Positions 52,119-61,157 of a stretch of 64,000 nucleotides of DNA are shown here, in pieces (the stretch's first letter is position 1; every line of letters begins with the position of its first letter). The stretch comes from JAHFUA01 sp963733935 (lineage in GTDB: Bacteria; Acidobacteriota; Terriglobia; Terriglobales; Acidobacteriaceae). The stretch spans positions 1 to 64,000 of the forward strand of contig CAVTEQ010000016.1 of NCBI GenBank assembly GCA_963733935.1. The letters are read 5' to 3'. The translations under genes and the position numbers were made by a program. The notes beneath the pieces were generated by a model. It had not been told where the DNA came from, did no database searches, and worked only from the letters and a program-made list of their open reading frames with translations.

Positions 52119-52449
52119 ATGCCAACGATTGAGTTTGACCGTTCTTTTTTTGCCGCTGTCTTCCTTATTTTCACCCCCTTGATCGTCTGCGCGGTTGTAG
52201 CCCGCAAAGCAAAGACTAGGCTAGTCAGGCGCATAGCAGGTTTCGCTTTCTTTTTCTGGATGGCCGCTTGGATCATTGTGTTCTTGTGGGTTCCTGTCCT
52301 GCGATAAGATTCATGCGCATCCCTGTGACAATGTTGCGTTGCCGATGTGAAGTCGCGTAGCGACGACCGAAGTAGCCCAGGAGTTCCAGTCCTGGGAACG
52401 ATGCATCTTCAACTAGCGAGGCGAGGGAGCGAATGCGACTGAGCGCGAG
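51975..52449. mobile_element. Inverted-repeat cassette: about 100-base family E arms around a small membrane-protein gene
   Basis: Left arm 51975-52074 and right arm 52350-52449 are imperfect inverted copies. Shared parts, from outside inwards: CGCGCTCAGTCGCAT, the GAGGGAGCG block, CATCGTTCCCAGGA with its own CCCAGGACT hairpin, and GTCGC-GTA-GCGAC. The cassette encloses one gene. No transposase is present, so if mobile it would need one in trans. Confidence 0.55.
52119..52307 (+). CDS. Small two-helix membrane protein inside the inverted-repeat cassette
   Basis: 62 residues from ATG 52119 (or 63 from 52116). Two hydrophobic stretches: FFAAVFLIFTPLIVCAVVA and, after a basic loop (RKAKTRLVRR), IAGFAFFFWMAAWIIVFLWVPV. 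The basic loop suggests a cytoplasmic hairpin loop. GGGGAG about 10 bases upstream is a good ribosome-binding site. No family is recognised. It is AT-richer than its neighbours. Compare the 47-residue protein at 16960, which is also enclosed by family E repeats. Confidence 0.6.
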   Translation: MPTIEFDRSFFAAVFLIFTPLIVCAVVARKAKTRLVRRIAGFAFFFWMAAWIIVFLWVPVLR

Positions 52450-52456
52450 GAAGCAA

Positions 52457-52962
52457 TCAGCCCGCGCGAAGCGCCAGCGCAATCCGCGCCGCTACCCGCG
52501 CGTTGTCAACTAGAAGCACGACGTTGGTTTCGAGCGTCCGCCCATTGCTCATCCGCGCCAGATGATCCAATAGATACGGCGTAACCGCCTTCCCCAAAAT
52601 CCCATTTGCCGCCGCCGACCGCAACGCTTCTTCCACCAGCCCACGCACCGCTTGCTCCTCCATTGCCTGCGGCGGAGGATTGCAAAATACAACCGCCTGC
52701 TGAAATCCCAACTCGCGCTGGGTGTCTCATGATCCGCGCCGCTGCGGCCGGATCGTCTACGCGATGCTCCAATGCGAGCCCGCTGGTTCGCGAATAGAAG
52801 GCAGGGAACTCCGACGTGCGATAGCCCACCACTGGCACGCCCGCGGTCTCCAGCAGCTCGAGGGTTCGCGGCAGATCGAGAATCGCCTTGGCGCCGGAGC
52901 AGACTACCGCGACCGGTGAGCGCGCCAGCTCCGTGATGTCAGTATCCCAACCTTGGCAAAAG
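52457..52962 (-). pseudogene. psuG: Pseudouridine-5'-phosphate glycosidase remnant (C-terminal half)
   Basis: About 165 residues of a family normally near 300. Recognisable parts: ELARSPVAVVCSGAKAILDLPRTLE, GVPVVGYRTSEFPAFYSR, then after an inserted base near 52715, FCNPPPQA and GKAVTPYLLDHLARMSNGRTLETN. The N-terminal half, with the start and active-site lysine region, is missing. It ends at a junction with family F/B repeat sequence (52958-53042), after which moaA begins. PsuG would split pseudouridine monophosphate to uracil and ribose-5-phosphate; this copy cannot work. Confidence 0.8.
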
Positions 52963-53042
52963 CGGCCAAGGGTGGGGCACCCGATTTGGTCCGCGTTTAT
53001 CCGCCCCTCGGCTCCGCTCGGGGCAAGCTATCCGCGGCAGGT
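52958..53042. repeat. Family F/B repeat fragments at the psuG breakpoint
   Basis: CCTTGGCAAAAGCGGCCAAGG and GGTGGGGCACCC, as at the end of the family F element near 24.3 kb, followed by GTCCGCGTTTATCCGC and CTATCCGCGG of family B. Confidence 0.6.
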
Positions 53043-53054
53043 CGGGGTCTCGCA

Positions 53055-54137
53055 CTATCCCCCGATGTGCACCATGCTGCGTGAGGGTTTCTCGAATCCC
53101 GGCTCGCCGATGTGGTGGCGAGCTTCTTTTTGCGCGACCACGCCGCGGATATAGACTGCCACGTCTTCATCCGATCCGCCGCGGCGCATCACTGCGTGCA
53201 GGTCGTGGTCGAAGAGGGAGAAGAGGCAGGTACGAATCTTGCCGTCGGAGGTTACGCGCACGCGGCTGCAATGGCCGCAGAACGGTTGTGAGACGGGCGC
53301 AATGATGCCGATTTCGCCCACCCCGTCATCGAACACGTAGCGCCGCGCCGTTTCGCTGTGCGTGTGCGGGATCTCGTCCAGCGGACGGAAAGTCCGCATT
53401 CGCTCCAGAACCTCTTTCAATGTGACCACGATCTCCGGCGACCATACGCGGTCTTCTTCGAGCGGCATAAACTCGATGAAGCGCACAACCACGCCTTCAT
53501 CGCGGGCGAACTTGCCGAACTCGACGATCTGGTCGTCGTTGAAGCCGCGCAGCAGCACGCAGTTCACTTTCACCGGCTCGAGGCCCGCTTTCTGGGCGGC
53601 GCGGATGCCGGCGAGCACTCTCTCAAAGCCGTTGGAAACCCGCGTGATGCGCGCAAAGCGCTCGGGCTCGACCGCGTCCATGGAGACCGTGACCCGCCGC
53701 AGGCCGGCATCTTTCAGCGGTTGTGTCAATTCGGCCAGCAAGTGGCCGTTCGTGGTAATGGCCAAGTCCAGCGGGCGGCCGTCGAGCGAGCGCAAGCCCG
53801 CCAGTTCTTCGACGAATCCCACCACCCCGCGGCGCAGCAGCGGCTCGCCGCCGGTAATGCGGATCTTCTCAATCCCCAAGCCGGCAAAGATCCGTGCCAT
53901 GCGCACATAGTCGGAGAACGGCAACTCCGCATACTGCGCTCCCTCGTTGCCCGTCCGGCAATAGACGCACTTGTAGTTGCAGCGATCGGTGATGGCGATC
54001 CGCAGGTCGGTGATGGGGCGGCCGAATTTGTCGATCAGGCGTTCCACAGCGCGAGAGACCTGCTCTGTTATCGATGCGCTGAGAAAGAAAAGGTCACACG
54101 CGACCGGAAGAACCAGGGCGGGACGTTTCCTTTCCAA
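53055..54137 (-). CDS. moaA: GTP 3',8-cyclase (molybdenum cofactor biosynthesis protein A)
   Basis: 360 residues from ATG 54137; GTG 54047 is an alternative, as the first 25-30 residues are not family-like. Radical SAM cluster CNYKCVYC (residues 53-60), SAM-binding ITGGEPLLRRG, and the second cluster in the C-terminal part (CGHCSRVRVTSDGKIRTC). It ends with the conserved Gly-Gly needed for catalysis. The enzyme rearranges GTP to the cyclic pyranopterin precursor. Molybdopterin is needed by the IorAB-type hydroxylase of this window, though no other moa or moe genes lie nearby. Confidence 0.95.
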   Translation of the reverse strand: MERKRPALVLPVACDLFFLSASITEQVSRAVERLIDKFGRPITDLRIAITDRCNYKCVYCRTGNEGAQYAELPFSDYVRMARIFAGLGIEKIRITGGEPLLRRGVVGFVEELAGLRSLDGRPLDLAITTNGHLLAELTQPLKDAGLRRVTVSMDAVEPERFARITRVSNGFERVLAGIRAAQKAGLEPVKVNCVLLRGFNDDQIVEFGKFARDEGVVVRFIEFMPLEEDRVWSPEIVVTLKEVLERMRTFRPLDEIPHTHSETARRYVFDDGVGEIGIIAPVSQPFCGHCSRVRVTSDGKIRTCLFSLFDHDLHAVMRRGGSDEDVAVYIRGVVAQKEARHHIGEPGFEKPSRSMVHIGG

Positions 54138-54282
54138 GCACGGGAGGCAAAGGCGTTTCCACCTTTACCCTCGGCTCCCTAAACGCTGGGAGCACCGCCT
54201 CCGCGACCACGGCTGTGCCGGCAGGTCTCGGAAGTCGGAAACAATATCGAAATTATACGCCTTTATGCGACTGGCAAGAAGC

Positions 54283-54372
54283 TGTAGATCGCCACAGAGG
54301 CACGGAGACACTGAGGAGACTCATTTCAAGAATCTCTGTGACTCTGTGACTCTGTGTCTCTGTGGCTATTCG
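54283..54372. repeat. Family A hairpin repeat, copy 6
   Basis: Nearly identical in its core to copy 4 at 50038-50113, but with one more CTCTGTGA unit in the right arm. It shows that unit number varies between copies. Confidence 0.85.
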
Positions 54373-54387
54373 GTCCTGGACAGCGGC

Positions 54388-55281
54388 TCACTGATTCTTC
54401 GTCGTCGTCCCGGTGCGATTGACTTCGCTCAGCACGCCGCGCGAGCGGCTCAGCAGGATGGCCTGGCGGATGCGGTCCTTATCGCGGTCGGTCCACATCT
54501 CGCGGATGGTCTTCCAGGCGTCTTCTCCCTTGCCGCCATAGAGGTAGTTCAACACCATGGTGAGCACAGCGCCCTTGGCGTCCAACAGTTGCTTCTCCTC
54601 GGCGGGACTCAGTTCTTTGGGCTTGTTCGAGCCGCCACCCACGCCTGTGCCGGAGTTATTGTTGCGGCCGAGGAGCAACTCCTGCGCACTGCGGGAAATG
54701 CCCGCCTTGGCGACCTCGACCTCGTGTTGGTATTCGGGCCAGTAGGCCGGGCTCACGTTGTAAAGCGTGGTGCCGCGCAAGCGGAAAACCACCAGCGGCC
54801 GCGGCGAGTCCGACTCGCCTAGGCCTTCAATGCCGACAAAGGCGAAATCATGGGTGGTGATCTCGATTTTGCCGTTGCCGTCGCGGTCCTCGAACACCAG
54901 CGGCGGGGTGGTGGTGATCTGCCGCTGCAACAAAGGAGTCTCGCCGGGAGTGAGGACGGAGTAGGTATAGCAGCACTGGCCGGCGGTGCGGTGGGTCTCG
55001 ATCACCACGTCGGGCTTGCCGTCACCGTTGATGTCGGTACCGCTGATGGGATTCACCAGCGCTTCCGCCCCGGTGACCTCGAACTGAACTTTGCCATCCG
55101 CCGATTTCAGCGCCGCCCGGCATTGTGCCGGCGCACCGCTGGGCGTGGCCGCGATTTCGACCTTGTAGCCGTCCCACAGGTTCTCCGTCCACTCGCCGAT
55201 TCCCTGGGAGCAGCCGCGATCGAGCGCCGCCGCGGACGCGGAGAGGAGCGCTATCACGAAAAACCATGCTGGATGTCTCAT
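54388..55281 (-). CDS. Secreted protein of unknown function with a VCBS/FG-GAP-like segment
   Basis: 297 residues from ATG 55281 (open frame from 55323). A signal peptide (about residues 1-20, ending ASAAA) is followed by a strand-rich domain with DINGDGKPDVVIE and DRDGNGKIEITTHD, calcium-loop-like motifs found in FG-GAP/VCBS repeats. CQCCY-like cysteines (QCCY) lie between them. The C-terminal third is helical and charged (KELSPAEEKQLLDAKGAVLTMVLNYLYGG, DRDKDRIRQAILLS). I do not recognise the full protein; it may be a periplasmic or surface-exposed calcium-binding protein. Confidence 0.6.
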   Translation of the reverse strand: MRHPAWFFVIALLSASAAALDRGCSQGIGEWTENLWDGYKVEIAATPSGAPAQCRAALKSADGKVQFEVTGAEALVNPISGTDINGDGKPDVVIETHRTAGQCCYTYSVLTPGETPLLQRQITTTPPLVFEDRDGNGKIEITTHDFAFVGIEGLGESDSPRPLVVFRLRGTTLYNVSPAYWPEYQHEVEVAKAGISRSAQELLLGRNNNSGTGVGGGSNKPKELSPAEEKQLLDAKGAVLTMVLNYLYGGKGEDAWKTIREMWTDRDKDRIRQAILLSRSRGVLSEVNRTGTTTKNQ

Positions 55282-55359
55282 GCTGTGTGCGGGAATCATC
55301 TCGCGGCGGGGAACCGGCGTCAAGCCAGCAGAGCACCGGACAGCGGCTCAGTTCTGACG

Positions 55360-56973
55360 CTAAACATCAGGCGGGTCCTGCGGGGCAAGAGAACGCAGTT
55401 CAGGAATCAAATTCCCGGCAGGGGCTTTGATGGGCATCACCGCCAGGCGCAAACGCATTCGTTTTTCGCGATAGTATCGGTTAAAGACAGTTACGGTGGT
55501 CTTGAGCAGCATCCTGGTGACCGTTCCGCTCTCCTTCCGGCGAACGCTGTCGGCTGCCATACCGTACCCGGCGTAGGCTCGCTTGAATAGCACACACGTC
55601 AGCAAATATGCAATCTTGGCGGCCACCGGCCATCGCTTGGCTCTCCCTTGTTTGGTCCGGTTCAGGCTTTCCTTGAGCGAATAAAAACTGTCCCAGCACT
55701 TTTTGTTCTCGAGTTGCAATTCGTTCCTGCTGATGTTGGGGTGCGCCACGATGTCGAACGGTTTGAGCGGCTGGAGCCAGTATTCCTCGGCGAGGATGCG
55801 AGTCTTGTGCTTGGGATGGAAGCCGGGTTTGGCCAGATGTTTCTTGTCATCCATCATTTCATAAAAATCTTTAGTCCCGGGATAAGGGTTGTAGACGGTA
55901 AATTGGGCGAACAAGGTGCCGGACTCGTTCGCGAACTTCCGCATGGTGCGAATGGTGTCCACGGTGTCCGATTCGAGGCCGCAAATAATCGAGCTCAACA
56001 CCATGATTCCGGTGGCCTGAATTTTTTGGATGGCAGCCACCATTTTGTCGCCAACGGGATTCCACAGCTTGCCGGCGCTCTTTAAGCCCTCTTCGGAAAA
56101 CGACTCCACCCCGATTAATGCCGTGCGGATTCGCATCTTCCGGTAGAGGGCGTCAAGGTACTCTTCGTCGGTTATTACCTCGCTCGTCATCTGGGCAAAG
56201 GCGAACATATCCTTGGGAACCGCGCGGTCGTATTCATCAAAAAACTTCAAGCGCTCGTCCCGGATTCGCTCAAAGTCCCGTCGCTTGGTCTCGCTGGATT
56301 CGCGGGCAATGCGCCCCAGAGTCGAAGGGTTGAAATTGTCATCGGCAAACACGATGTAACGAAAGCCCAGATCGTAAAGCTCGTTTACTTCCTCGATGAC
56401 CTTGGCGCCGAGACGCTGGCGCGGCTGGCGGCCTTCCGTTACCCACACGGAGCAGAAGCTGCAGTTCTCCGGACACCCCGCCACGGTTTGCACGGATGGG
56501 AAGATGTATTTTGTGGCGTCCAACATATCCCATCGTGCCTTTACCATCGCCTCGCCGGATACGCGCCCGCCGGCATACTGCCGTTGCAACTGATGTTCGA
56601 GCGCGTCTCTGACCGCTTTGCTCCACACCGCCTCTCCGCTCCCGGTAACCACTGCGTCGGCGCCCATCCGCAGCGGCTCCTCGGGGAAAATGGTGGCGTG
56701 AATGCCGCCCATGATGACGGTGGCGCCCCGCGATTTTGCTTCCCGCAGCACTCGGTATCCGGGAATGCAGTTCCCGCTGCTGATGCCGATGCCGACAATG
56801 TCGCCGGGACGAACCATATCGGGATTGAACTTCTCGATTGATTCATCAACGAGGACCGGGTCGCCCACCAGGTCAACCGGAGTTGATTGCGCAATTACAA
56901 AAAGCCACCGCGGGGTGATGAAGCTGTAGCCCGCGGTCGATAGGGACGGATTGACGAGTATGACTTTTGGCAT
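55360..56973 (-). CDS. B12-binding-domain radical SAM protein
   Basis: 537 residues, frame intact. The N-terminal third (about 1-140) is a cobalamin-binding-like Rossmann domain (VILVNPSLS, ATVIMGGIHATIFPEE). The radical SAM core has CPENCSFC: Cys167, Cys171, Cys174. The C-terminal part (about 380-537) holds conserved helices with hydrophobic stretches (IAYLLTCVLFKRAYAG), as in the hopanoid, magnesium-protoporphyrin and lipid-modifying branches. The usual DXH cobalamin motif is not clear. A methylation or rearrangement of a lipid or cofactor is possible; the substrate is unknown. Confidence 0.8.
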   Translation of the reverse strand: MPKVILVNPSLSTAGYSFITPRWLFVIAQSTPVDLVGDPVLVDESIEKFNPDMVRPGDIVGIGISSGNCIPGYRVLREAKSRGATVIMGGIHATIFPEEPLRMGADAVVTGSGEAVWSKAVRDALEHQLQRQYAGGRVSGEAMVKARWDMLDATKYIFPSVQTVAGCPENCSFCSVWVTEGRQPRQRLGAKVIEEVNELYDLGFRYIVFADDNFNPSTLGRIARESSETKRRDFERIRDERLKFFDEYDRAVPKDMFAFAQMTSEVITDEEYLDALYRKMRIRTALIGVESFSEEGLKSAGKLWNPVGDKMVAAIQKIQATGIMVLSSIICGLESDTVDTIRTMRKFANESGTLFAQFTVYNPYPGTKDFYEMMDDKKHLAKPGFHPKHKTRILAEEYWLQPLKPFDIVAHPNISRNELQLENKKCWDSFYSLKESLNRTKQGRAKRWPVAAKIAYLLTCVLFKRAYAGYGMAADSVRRKESGTVTRMLLKTTVTVFNRYYREKRMRLRLAVMPIKAPAGNLIPELRSLAPQDPPDV

Positions 56974-57111
56974 AGGCCTTTGTGTTGCGTTCTACGTGCT
57001 GGTTGAGGGAGCTAATTTCTGCGGCTCTTCACTTTCGCTCAGAGCCTGTCGTGAGTGAGCCCAGCGAGTCGAAGGGATGGCGCCAGCAGCCCGGATACCC
57101 GTCAAACGCGG

Positions 57112-58842
57112 TCACATTCCATCGTAACTCGGCCCGCCACCCCCCTCGGGCGGGACCCAGGTGATGATCTCATATGGATCCATGATATCGCAGGTCTTGC
57201 AGTGTACGCAGTTCGAGGGATTCAAGTGGATCTGTTTTCCTCCCGACACGTCCGCGGCGTCCACCATCTCGTACACGCTGGCCGGGCAGAAGTGCTGGCA
57301 AGGATTCCCGAATTCGGCGACGCAGCGCGTGTTGCAGATGTTGGTGTCATGGATGACGAGGTGCGCCGGCTGGTCTTCCTCGTGCTTCGTGCCCGAGTGA
57401 TAAAGGTCGGTGAGCTTGTCGAACGTCTGCTTGCCGTCGCCCTTGTAGTCGTTGATCAGGTGGGCTTCGGCGCCGCCATCTGCCGGCAACTCAGCGAGCT
57501 TCTGCAAGCGCCGATGTCCGGCAGTTGCGGCATAGCGTGCGTGCAGGCCGCGTCCGCCGGTGATCTGCTGCAGGCCGGCGTGGAACATGCCGGCCCACAG
57601 GCCGTGCTCGAATCCCTGATGGAAGTTGCGTACCCTCCACAGCTCGTCTTTGATCCAACTGGTCTCGACCCGCCGTTGATAGCCGGCCAGGCGCGTTGCG
57701 GAAAAATCGTTCTGCGCAAGAGCTTCGAAGGCGGTCTCCGCCGCCAGCATGCCGCTCTTGATGGCCAGGTGGATGCCCTTCAGTCGCTGTGAATTCAGAA
57801 AACCGGCCGAGTCGCCGAGGATCATCCAGCCATCACCAGCGACCGGCGGGATCGCCCACCAGCCGCCGTAGGGCAGCGACTTCGCTCCGTAGCGGATCAT
57901 CTTCCCGCCCTCAAGCAGCGCGCGGACGAACGGATGCAGCTTGAATTCCTGCAAGACGCGCTGCGGATCGAGGCGCGGGTCGGGATAATCGAGACCGGTG
58001 ACGAATCCGAGCGAGATGACATTATCTTTGCCGCCATAGATCCACGCACCACCGTACTCGCGCGTGGTCAGCGGCCATCCCATGGTGTAGATGACTTCGC
58101 CGGGCGCGATGCGTCCGGGCGGCAGCTCCCAGAGCTCCTTCACGCCCACGCCGTAGGTCATGGGATTGCGATCGCGGTCGAGCTGGAAGCGTGCGACCAG
58201 TTGCTTGGTCAGCGATCCGCGCGTGCCCTCGGCCAGGATCACCAGCTTGGCCTTCAGGTCATAGCCGGGCTCGAAGTTGCCCTTGGGCTGGTTGGATTTG
58301 TCCACGCCCTTGTCGTCGGTGCGGACACCGGTAACGCGCTCGCCCTCGATCAGCAGCTCGGAGCCTGCAAAGCCGCTGAAGACGGTGATGCCCGTGGCCT
58401 CGACCTTCTCGCCCATCCACTTGGCAAAGCGATTGAGCGAGATCACGTAGTTGCCGTGATCGCGCAGCGGCGGAGGCGTGATGGGCAGCTTGAACTTGCC
58501 GCGCTTCGTTAGGAAGTAAACCGCTTCTTTGCTGACCTCGGCCTCGATGGGCGCTTCCTTTTCGAAGCCGGGCAGCAACTCGCGCATGGAACGCGGATCG
58601 AGAAGCGCGCCAGAAAGGCAGTGCTGCCCGATCTCGCGTGCTTTCTCGAGCACGTAAATATTCTCTTTGGAGAGCTGCTGGTCAGGATGTTTGGAATTAT
58701 GCTCGTCGATAAGCTGCGACAAACGAAGAGCACAGGCCAATCCGGCCGGCCCGCCGCCAACGATGACCACGTCGGCCTCCATCTGCGGGCGTTCGATGCC
58801 GGCGAGCGGTTTGCGGAAGATCAGCACCGTTCTATGCTCCAA
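57112..58842 (-). CDS. Electron transfer flavoprotein-ubiquinone oxidoreductase
   Basis: 576 residues. N-terminal FAD site VVIVGGGPAGLACALRL, then ILAEGTRG, the ubiquinone-binding membrane-surface domain, and GDSAGFLNSQRLKGIHLAIKSG. The C-terminal 4Fe-4S ferredoxin site reads CNTRC...CQHFCPASVYE...NCVHCKTCDI. It takes electrons from reduced ETF and passes them to quinone at the inner membrane. It lies downstream of hicBA and etfA/etfB on the same strand and completes that module. Acyl-CoA dehydrogenase genes are not in the window. Confidence 0.93.
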   Translation of the reverse strand: MEHRTVLIFRKPLAGIERPQMEADVVIVGGGPAGLACALRLSQLIDEHNSKHPDQQLSKENIYVLEKAREIGQHCLSGALLDPRSMRELLPGFEKEAPIEAEVSKEAVYFLTKRGKFKLPITPPPLRDHGNYVISLNRFAKWMGEKVEATGITVFSGFAGSELLIEGERVTGVRTDDKGVDKSNQPKGNFEPGYDLKAKLVILAEGTRGSLTKQLVARFQLDRDRNPMTYGVGVKELWELPPGRIAPGEVIYTMGWPLTTREYGGAWIYGGKDNVISLGFVTGLDYPDPRLDPQRVLQEFKLHPFVRALLEGGKMIRYGAKSLPYGGWWAIPPVAGDGWMILGDSAGFLNSQRLKGIHLAIKSGMLAAETAFEALAQNDFSATRLAGYQRRVETSWIKDELWRVRNFHQGFEHGLWAGMFHAGLQQITGGRGLHARYAATAGHRRLQKLAELPADGGAEAHLINDYKGDGKQTFDKLTDLYHSGTKHEEDQPAHLVIHDTNICNTRCVAEFGNPCQHFCPASVYEMVDAADVSGGKQIHLNPSNCVHCKTCDIMDPYEIITWVPPEGGGGPSYDGM

Positions 58843-58849
58843 CCGCGTT

Positions 58850-59038
58850 TCAGCGAGGACTTGGAATTTCTAACTGGCGGCAAATTGCGCGAGCGGTGAA
58901 CTCCTCGACCTCGCGATGCCGCGGGATGGTCGAGCGGCGATTGGTCCGTGGATTGATATAAATGGTGTGATTGCCGCCTTCGCGTACGAACTTGCATCCA
59001 TGCTTCTCGATGTGGCGGATGAGCTCGGTGCGTTTCAT
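58850..59038 (-). CDS. hicA: HicA-type mRNA interferase toxin
   Basis: 62 residues. A clean HicA: MKRTELIRHIEKHGC, then FVREGGNHTIYINPRTNR with the catalytic histidine in GNH, and STIPRHREVEEFTARAICRQL. The fold is a dsRBD-like domain that cleaves mRNA when free. It follows hicB by 12 bases and ends eight bases before the ETF-QO gene, so it is embedded in the electron-transfer operon. Confidence 0.9.
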   Translation of the reverse strand: MKRTELIRHIEKHGCKFVREGGNHTIYINPRTNRRSTIPRHREVEEFTARAICRQLEIPSPR

Positions 59039-59049
59039 GCCCGCAGCCG

Positions 59050-59286
59050 CTACGCCGCCGGAACAGTGATCTTCTCCCGAATCCGCTTTCTGCCATTGCT
59101 GGACCTGACAACACGCTCGCGATTGTCCTGCAGGACCAGTTCAAGCGCATCGCGAAGGTTCTTGCGCGCTTCTTCCAGCGTCTTCCCCTCGGTAATCACT
59201 TCCGGCAGTTCTTCGATCGTTGCGAAGTATTTCGGGCCCTTCGAATCCGGAATCTCTTCGTATACGGCGGTAAATGTGAGTTCCAT
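59050..59286 (-). CDS. hicB: HicB-type antitoxin
   Basis: 78 residues. The N-terminal domain has the HicB pattern FTAVYEEIPDSKGPKYFATIEELPEVITEGKTLEEARKNL, a partial RNase H fold. The short C-terminal tail (NRERVVRSSNGRKRIREKITVPAA) has no ribbon-helix-helix motif large enough to be sure of DNA binding. It precedes hicA. The start is fixed by the typical opening strand ELTFTAVYEE. Confidence 0.88.
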   Translation of the reverse strand: MELTFTAVYEEIPDSKGPKYFATIEELPEVITEGKTLEEARKNLRDALELVLQDNRERVVRSSNGRKRIREKITVPAA

Positions 59287-59344
59287 AAACTGGATTTTAC
59301 CCCGACACGAACGATAGAACGCCGGGTCTTACAGCCTTTGAACC

Positions 59345-60328
59345 TTACGCCCTTGCCTTCTTAATCTCCTCCACCAGCGGCGGAATGACCTCGAACAGGT
59401 TGCCGACAATGCCGATGTCGGCCACTTCGAAGATGGGCGCTTCGGAATCTTTGTTGACGGCCACGATGGTGCGCGAGCCTTTCATCCCCACAATGTGCTG
59501 GATGGCTCCGCTGATGCCCAGCGCCACATATAGCTTTGGCGCTACCGTCTGGCCGGAAGAGCCGATCTGGCGGTCCATGGGCAGCCAGCCGGCGTCGCAG
59601 ATGGGACGCGAGGCCGCGATCTCGCCGCCCAGCGCTTCGGCCAACTGCCTGGCCAGCGCGATGTTCTTCTCTTCTTTAATGCCGCGGCCGACGGAGACGA
59701 TGATCTCCGCCTGGGTGAGGTCCACGGCCTGCTTGGCTTCCTTGAAGACTTCGCCCGGCTTGTTGCGCAGCGCGGAGGCGGGGACGTCGGCCTGGACAGT
59801 CTCGACTGGAGCCGGCGATGCGCCCGCCTCAACTTGATCGCCGCGGAAGGCGCCGGTCTGAAAAGTCGCGAAGTACGGCGGCTCGCCGGCGAAGGCCACG
59901 TCGGCGGCGAACTTGCCCTGGAACATCTGCCGCACGAACAGCAGCTTGTCTCCTTCTTTCTTGTAGCCCGTGCAGTCGCTGACCAGCGCCCGCCCCAGCG
60001 CGGTGGCGAGCTTGGGCGCAAAATCGCGCACCTGGTAGGTGTGAGGCATGAGCACCAGCGTGGGTTTCTTGTCGGCAATAAACGGCTTGAGCGCGGCGAC
60101 GAATGCGTCCGGGGTATACGCGGCGAGCTGCGGTGACTCGATGTCGTACACCTTCGCGACGTTCTTTCCCGCAACCTCCTTCGCGATTTCACCAACGCCC
60201 GAGCCGACGACCGCAGCCTCTAGCGTCCAGCCGGTTTCACGCGCGATAGCCTGCGCTCCGGTGAGAGTTTCAAATGAAACGCGGTTCAGTTTGCCTTCAC
60301 GCTGCTCGACGACCACTAGTATCTTCAT
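59345..60328 (-). CDS. etfA: Electron transfer flavoprotein, alpha subunit
   Basis: 327 residues, frame intact. Domain I (residues 1-190) is the alpha/beta fold with the opening KILVVVEQREGKLNRVSFE; domain II is the FAD-binding part with VSVGRGIKEEKN, SRPICDAGWLPMDRQIGSSGQTVAPKLYVALGISGAIQHIVGM and AVNKDSEAPIFEVADIG. With the beta subunit it accepts electrons from acyl-CoA and other dehydrogenases and passes them to ETF-QO. It follows etfB by 29 bases. Confidence 0.94.
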   Translation of the reverse strand: MKILVVVEQREGKLNRVSFETLTGAQAIARETGWTLEAAVVGSGVGEIAKEVAGKNVAKVYDIESPQLAAYTPDAFVAALKPFIADKKPTLVLMPHTYQVRDFAPKLATALGRALVSDCTGYKKEGDKLLFVRQMFQGKFAADVAFAGEPPYFATFQTGAFRGDQVEAGASPAPVETVQADVPASALRNKPGEVFKEAKQAVDLTQAEIIVSVGRGIKEEKNIALARQLAEALGGEIAASRPICDAGWLPMDRQIGSSGQTVAPKLYVALGISGAIQHIVGMKGSRTIVAVNKDSEAPIFEVADIGIVGNLFEVIPPLVEEIKKARA

Positions 60329-60357
60329 GGTTTCTTACTCGATACTGGCTACTCCGC

Positions 60358-61127
60358 TCACAGCACTCTGACCTCGTTTTTCAACTTTTCCACGAGTTTG
60401 CGGGCAACGTCGGCGGGAGAGCCCTCGAGCATCTCCGTCTTCTTCACCTTCTGCGGCACATACAGCCTCTGTATGTTCAATTGGTTGGAAACGAGGTTAG
60501 GTTGCACGTCGGCCAGCGCGACTTTGCGCAGCGGCTTGTTCTTGGCCTGCTTGATTCCGATCAGCGTGGCGTAGCGCAGCTTGTTGATGCCTGATTGAAT
60601 GGTGAGCACCGCCGGCAGCGGCATTTCCACGAACTGGAAGTAGCCGGCTTCCAGCTCGCGCTTCACCTTGATGCCGCCCTCCGACTTCTCGATCTGCATG
60701 ATGATGGTGGCGTGCGGCCAGCCCAGCAGTTCGGCCAGGATCACGCCGGTTTGCGCGAATCCGAAGTCGTCGGATTGGAGGCCGGTGAAGACCAGGTCGA
60801 ACTTCTCCTCTTTGATGGCAGCGGCGAAGGCTCGCGCGATGTTGGCCGCGTCGAACGTGACAAATGCCGGATCTTCGAGATGGATGGCGCGGTCGGCGCC
60901 CTTGGCCAGCGCCTCGCGCAGCACCTGCTGGGCGCGCGCCGGGCCGGCGGTGATCACCACCACTTCGCCGCCGTGCTTCTCCTTCTGGCGCAGGGCTTCT
61001 TCGAGCGCGTAGGCGTCGGGCTCGTTGACTTCGTAAGAAACATCTTCGCGGATCCAGGCGCCGGACTCGTTCAGCTTGAGCGGAGCATCCTTCTGCGGAA
61101 CCTGCTTCATCAGACAAGGATCTTCAT
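60358..61127 (-). CDS. etfB: Electron transfer flavoprotein, beta subunit
   Basis: About 256 residues. The family start is MKILVCMKQVPQKDAP; here ATG 61127 begins MKILV, and after a one-base deletion near 61110 the rest follows in the next frame (MKQVPQKDAPLKLNESGAWIRED). Without repair the protein would seem to start at a later or unrelated site. Further motifs: SYEVNEPDAYALEEALR, TGLQSDDFGFAQTGVILAELLG and the AMP-binding region. First gene of etfB-etfA-hicB-hicA-ETF-QO. Confidence 0.9.
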
Positions 61128-61157
61128 GCACTACTCCATAGGAAACAGCAGAGTATA

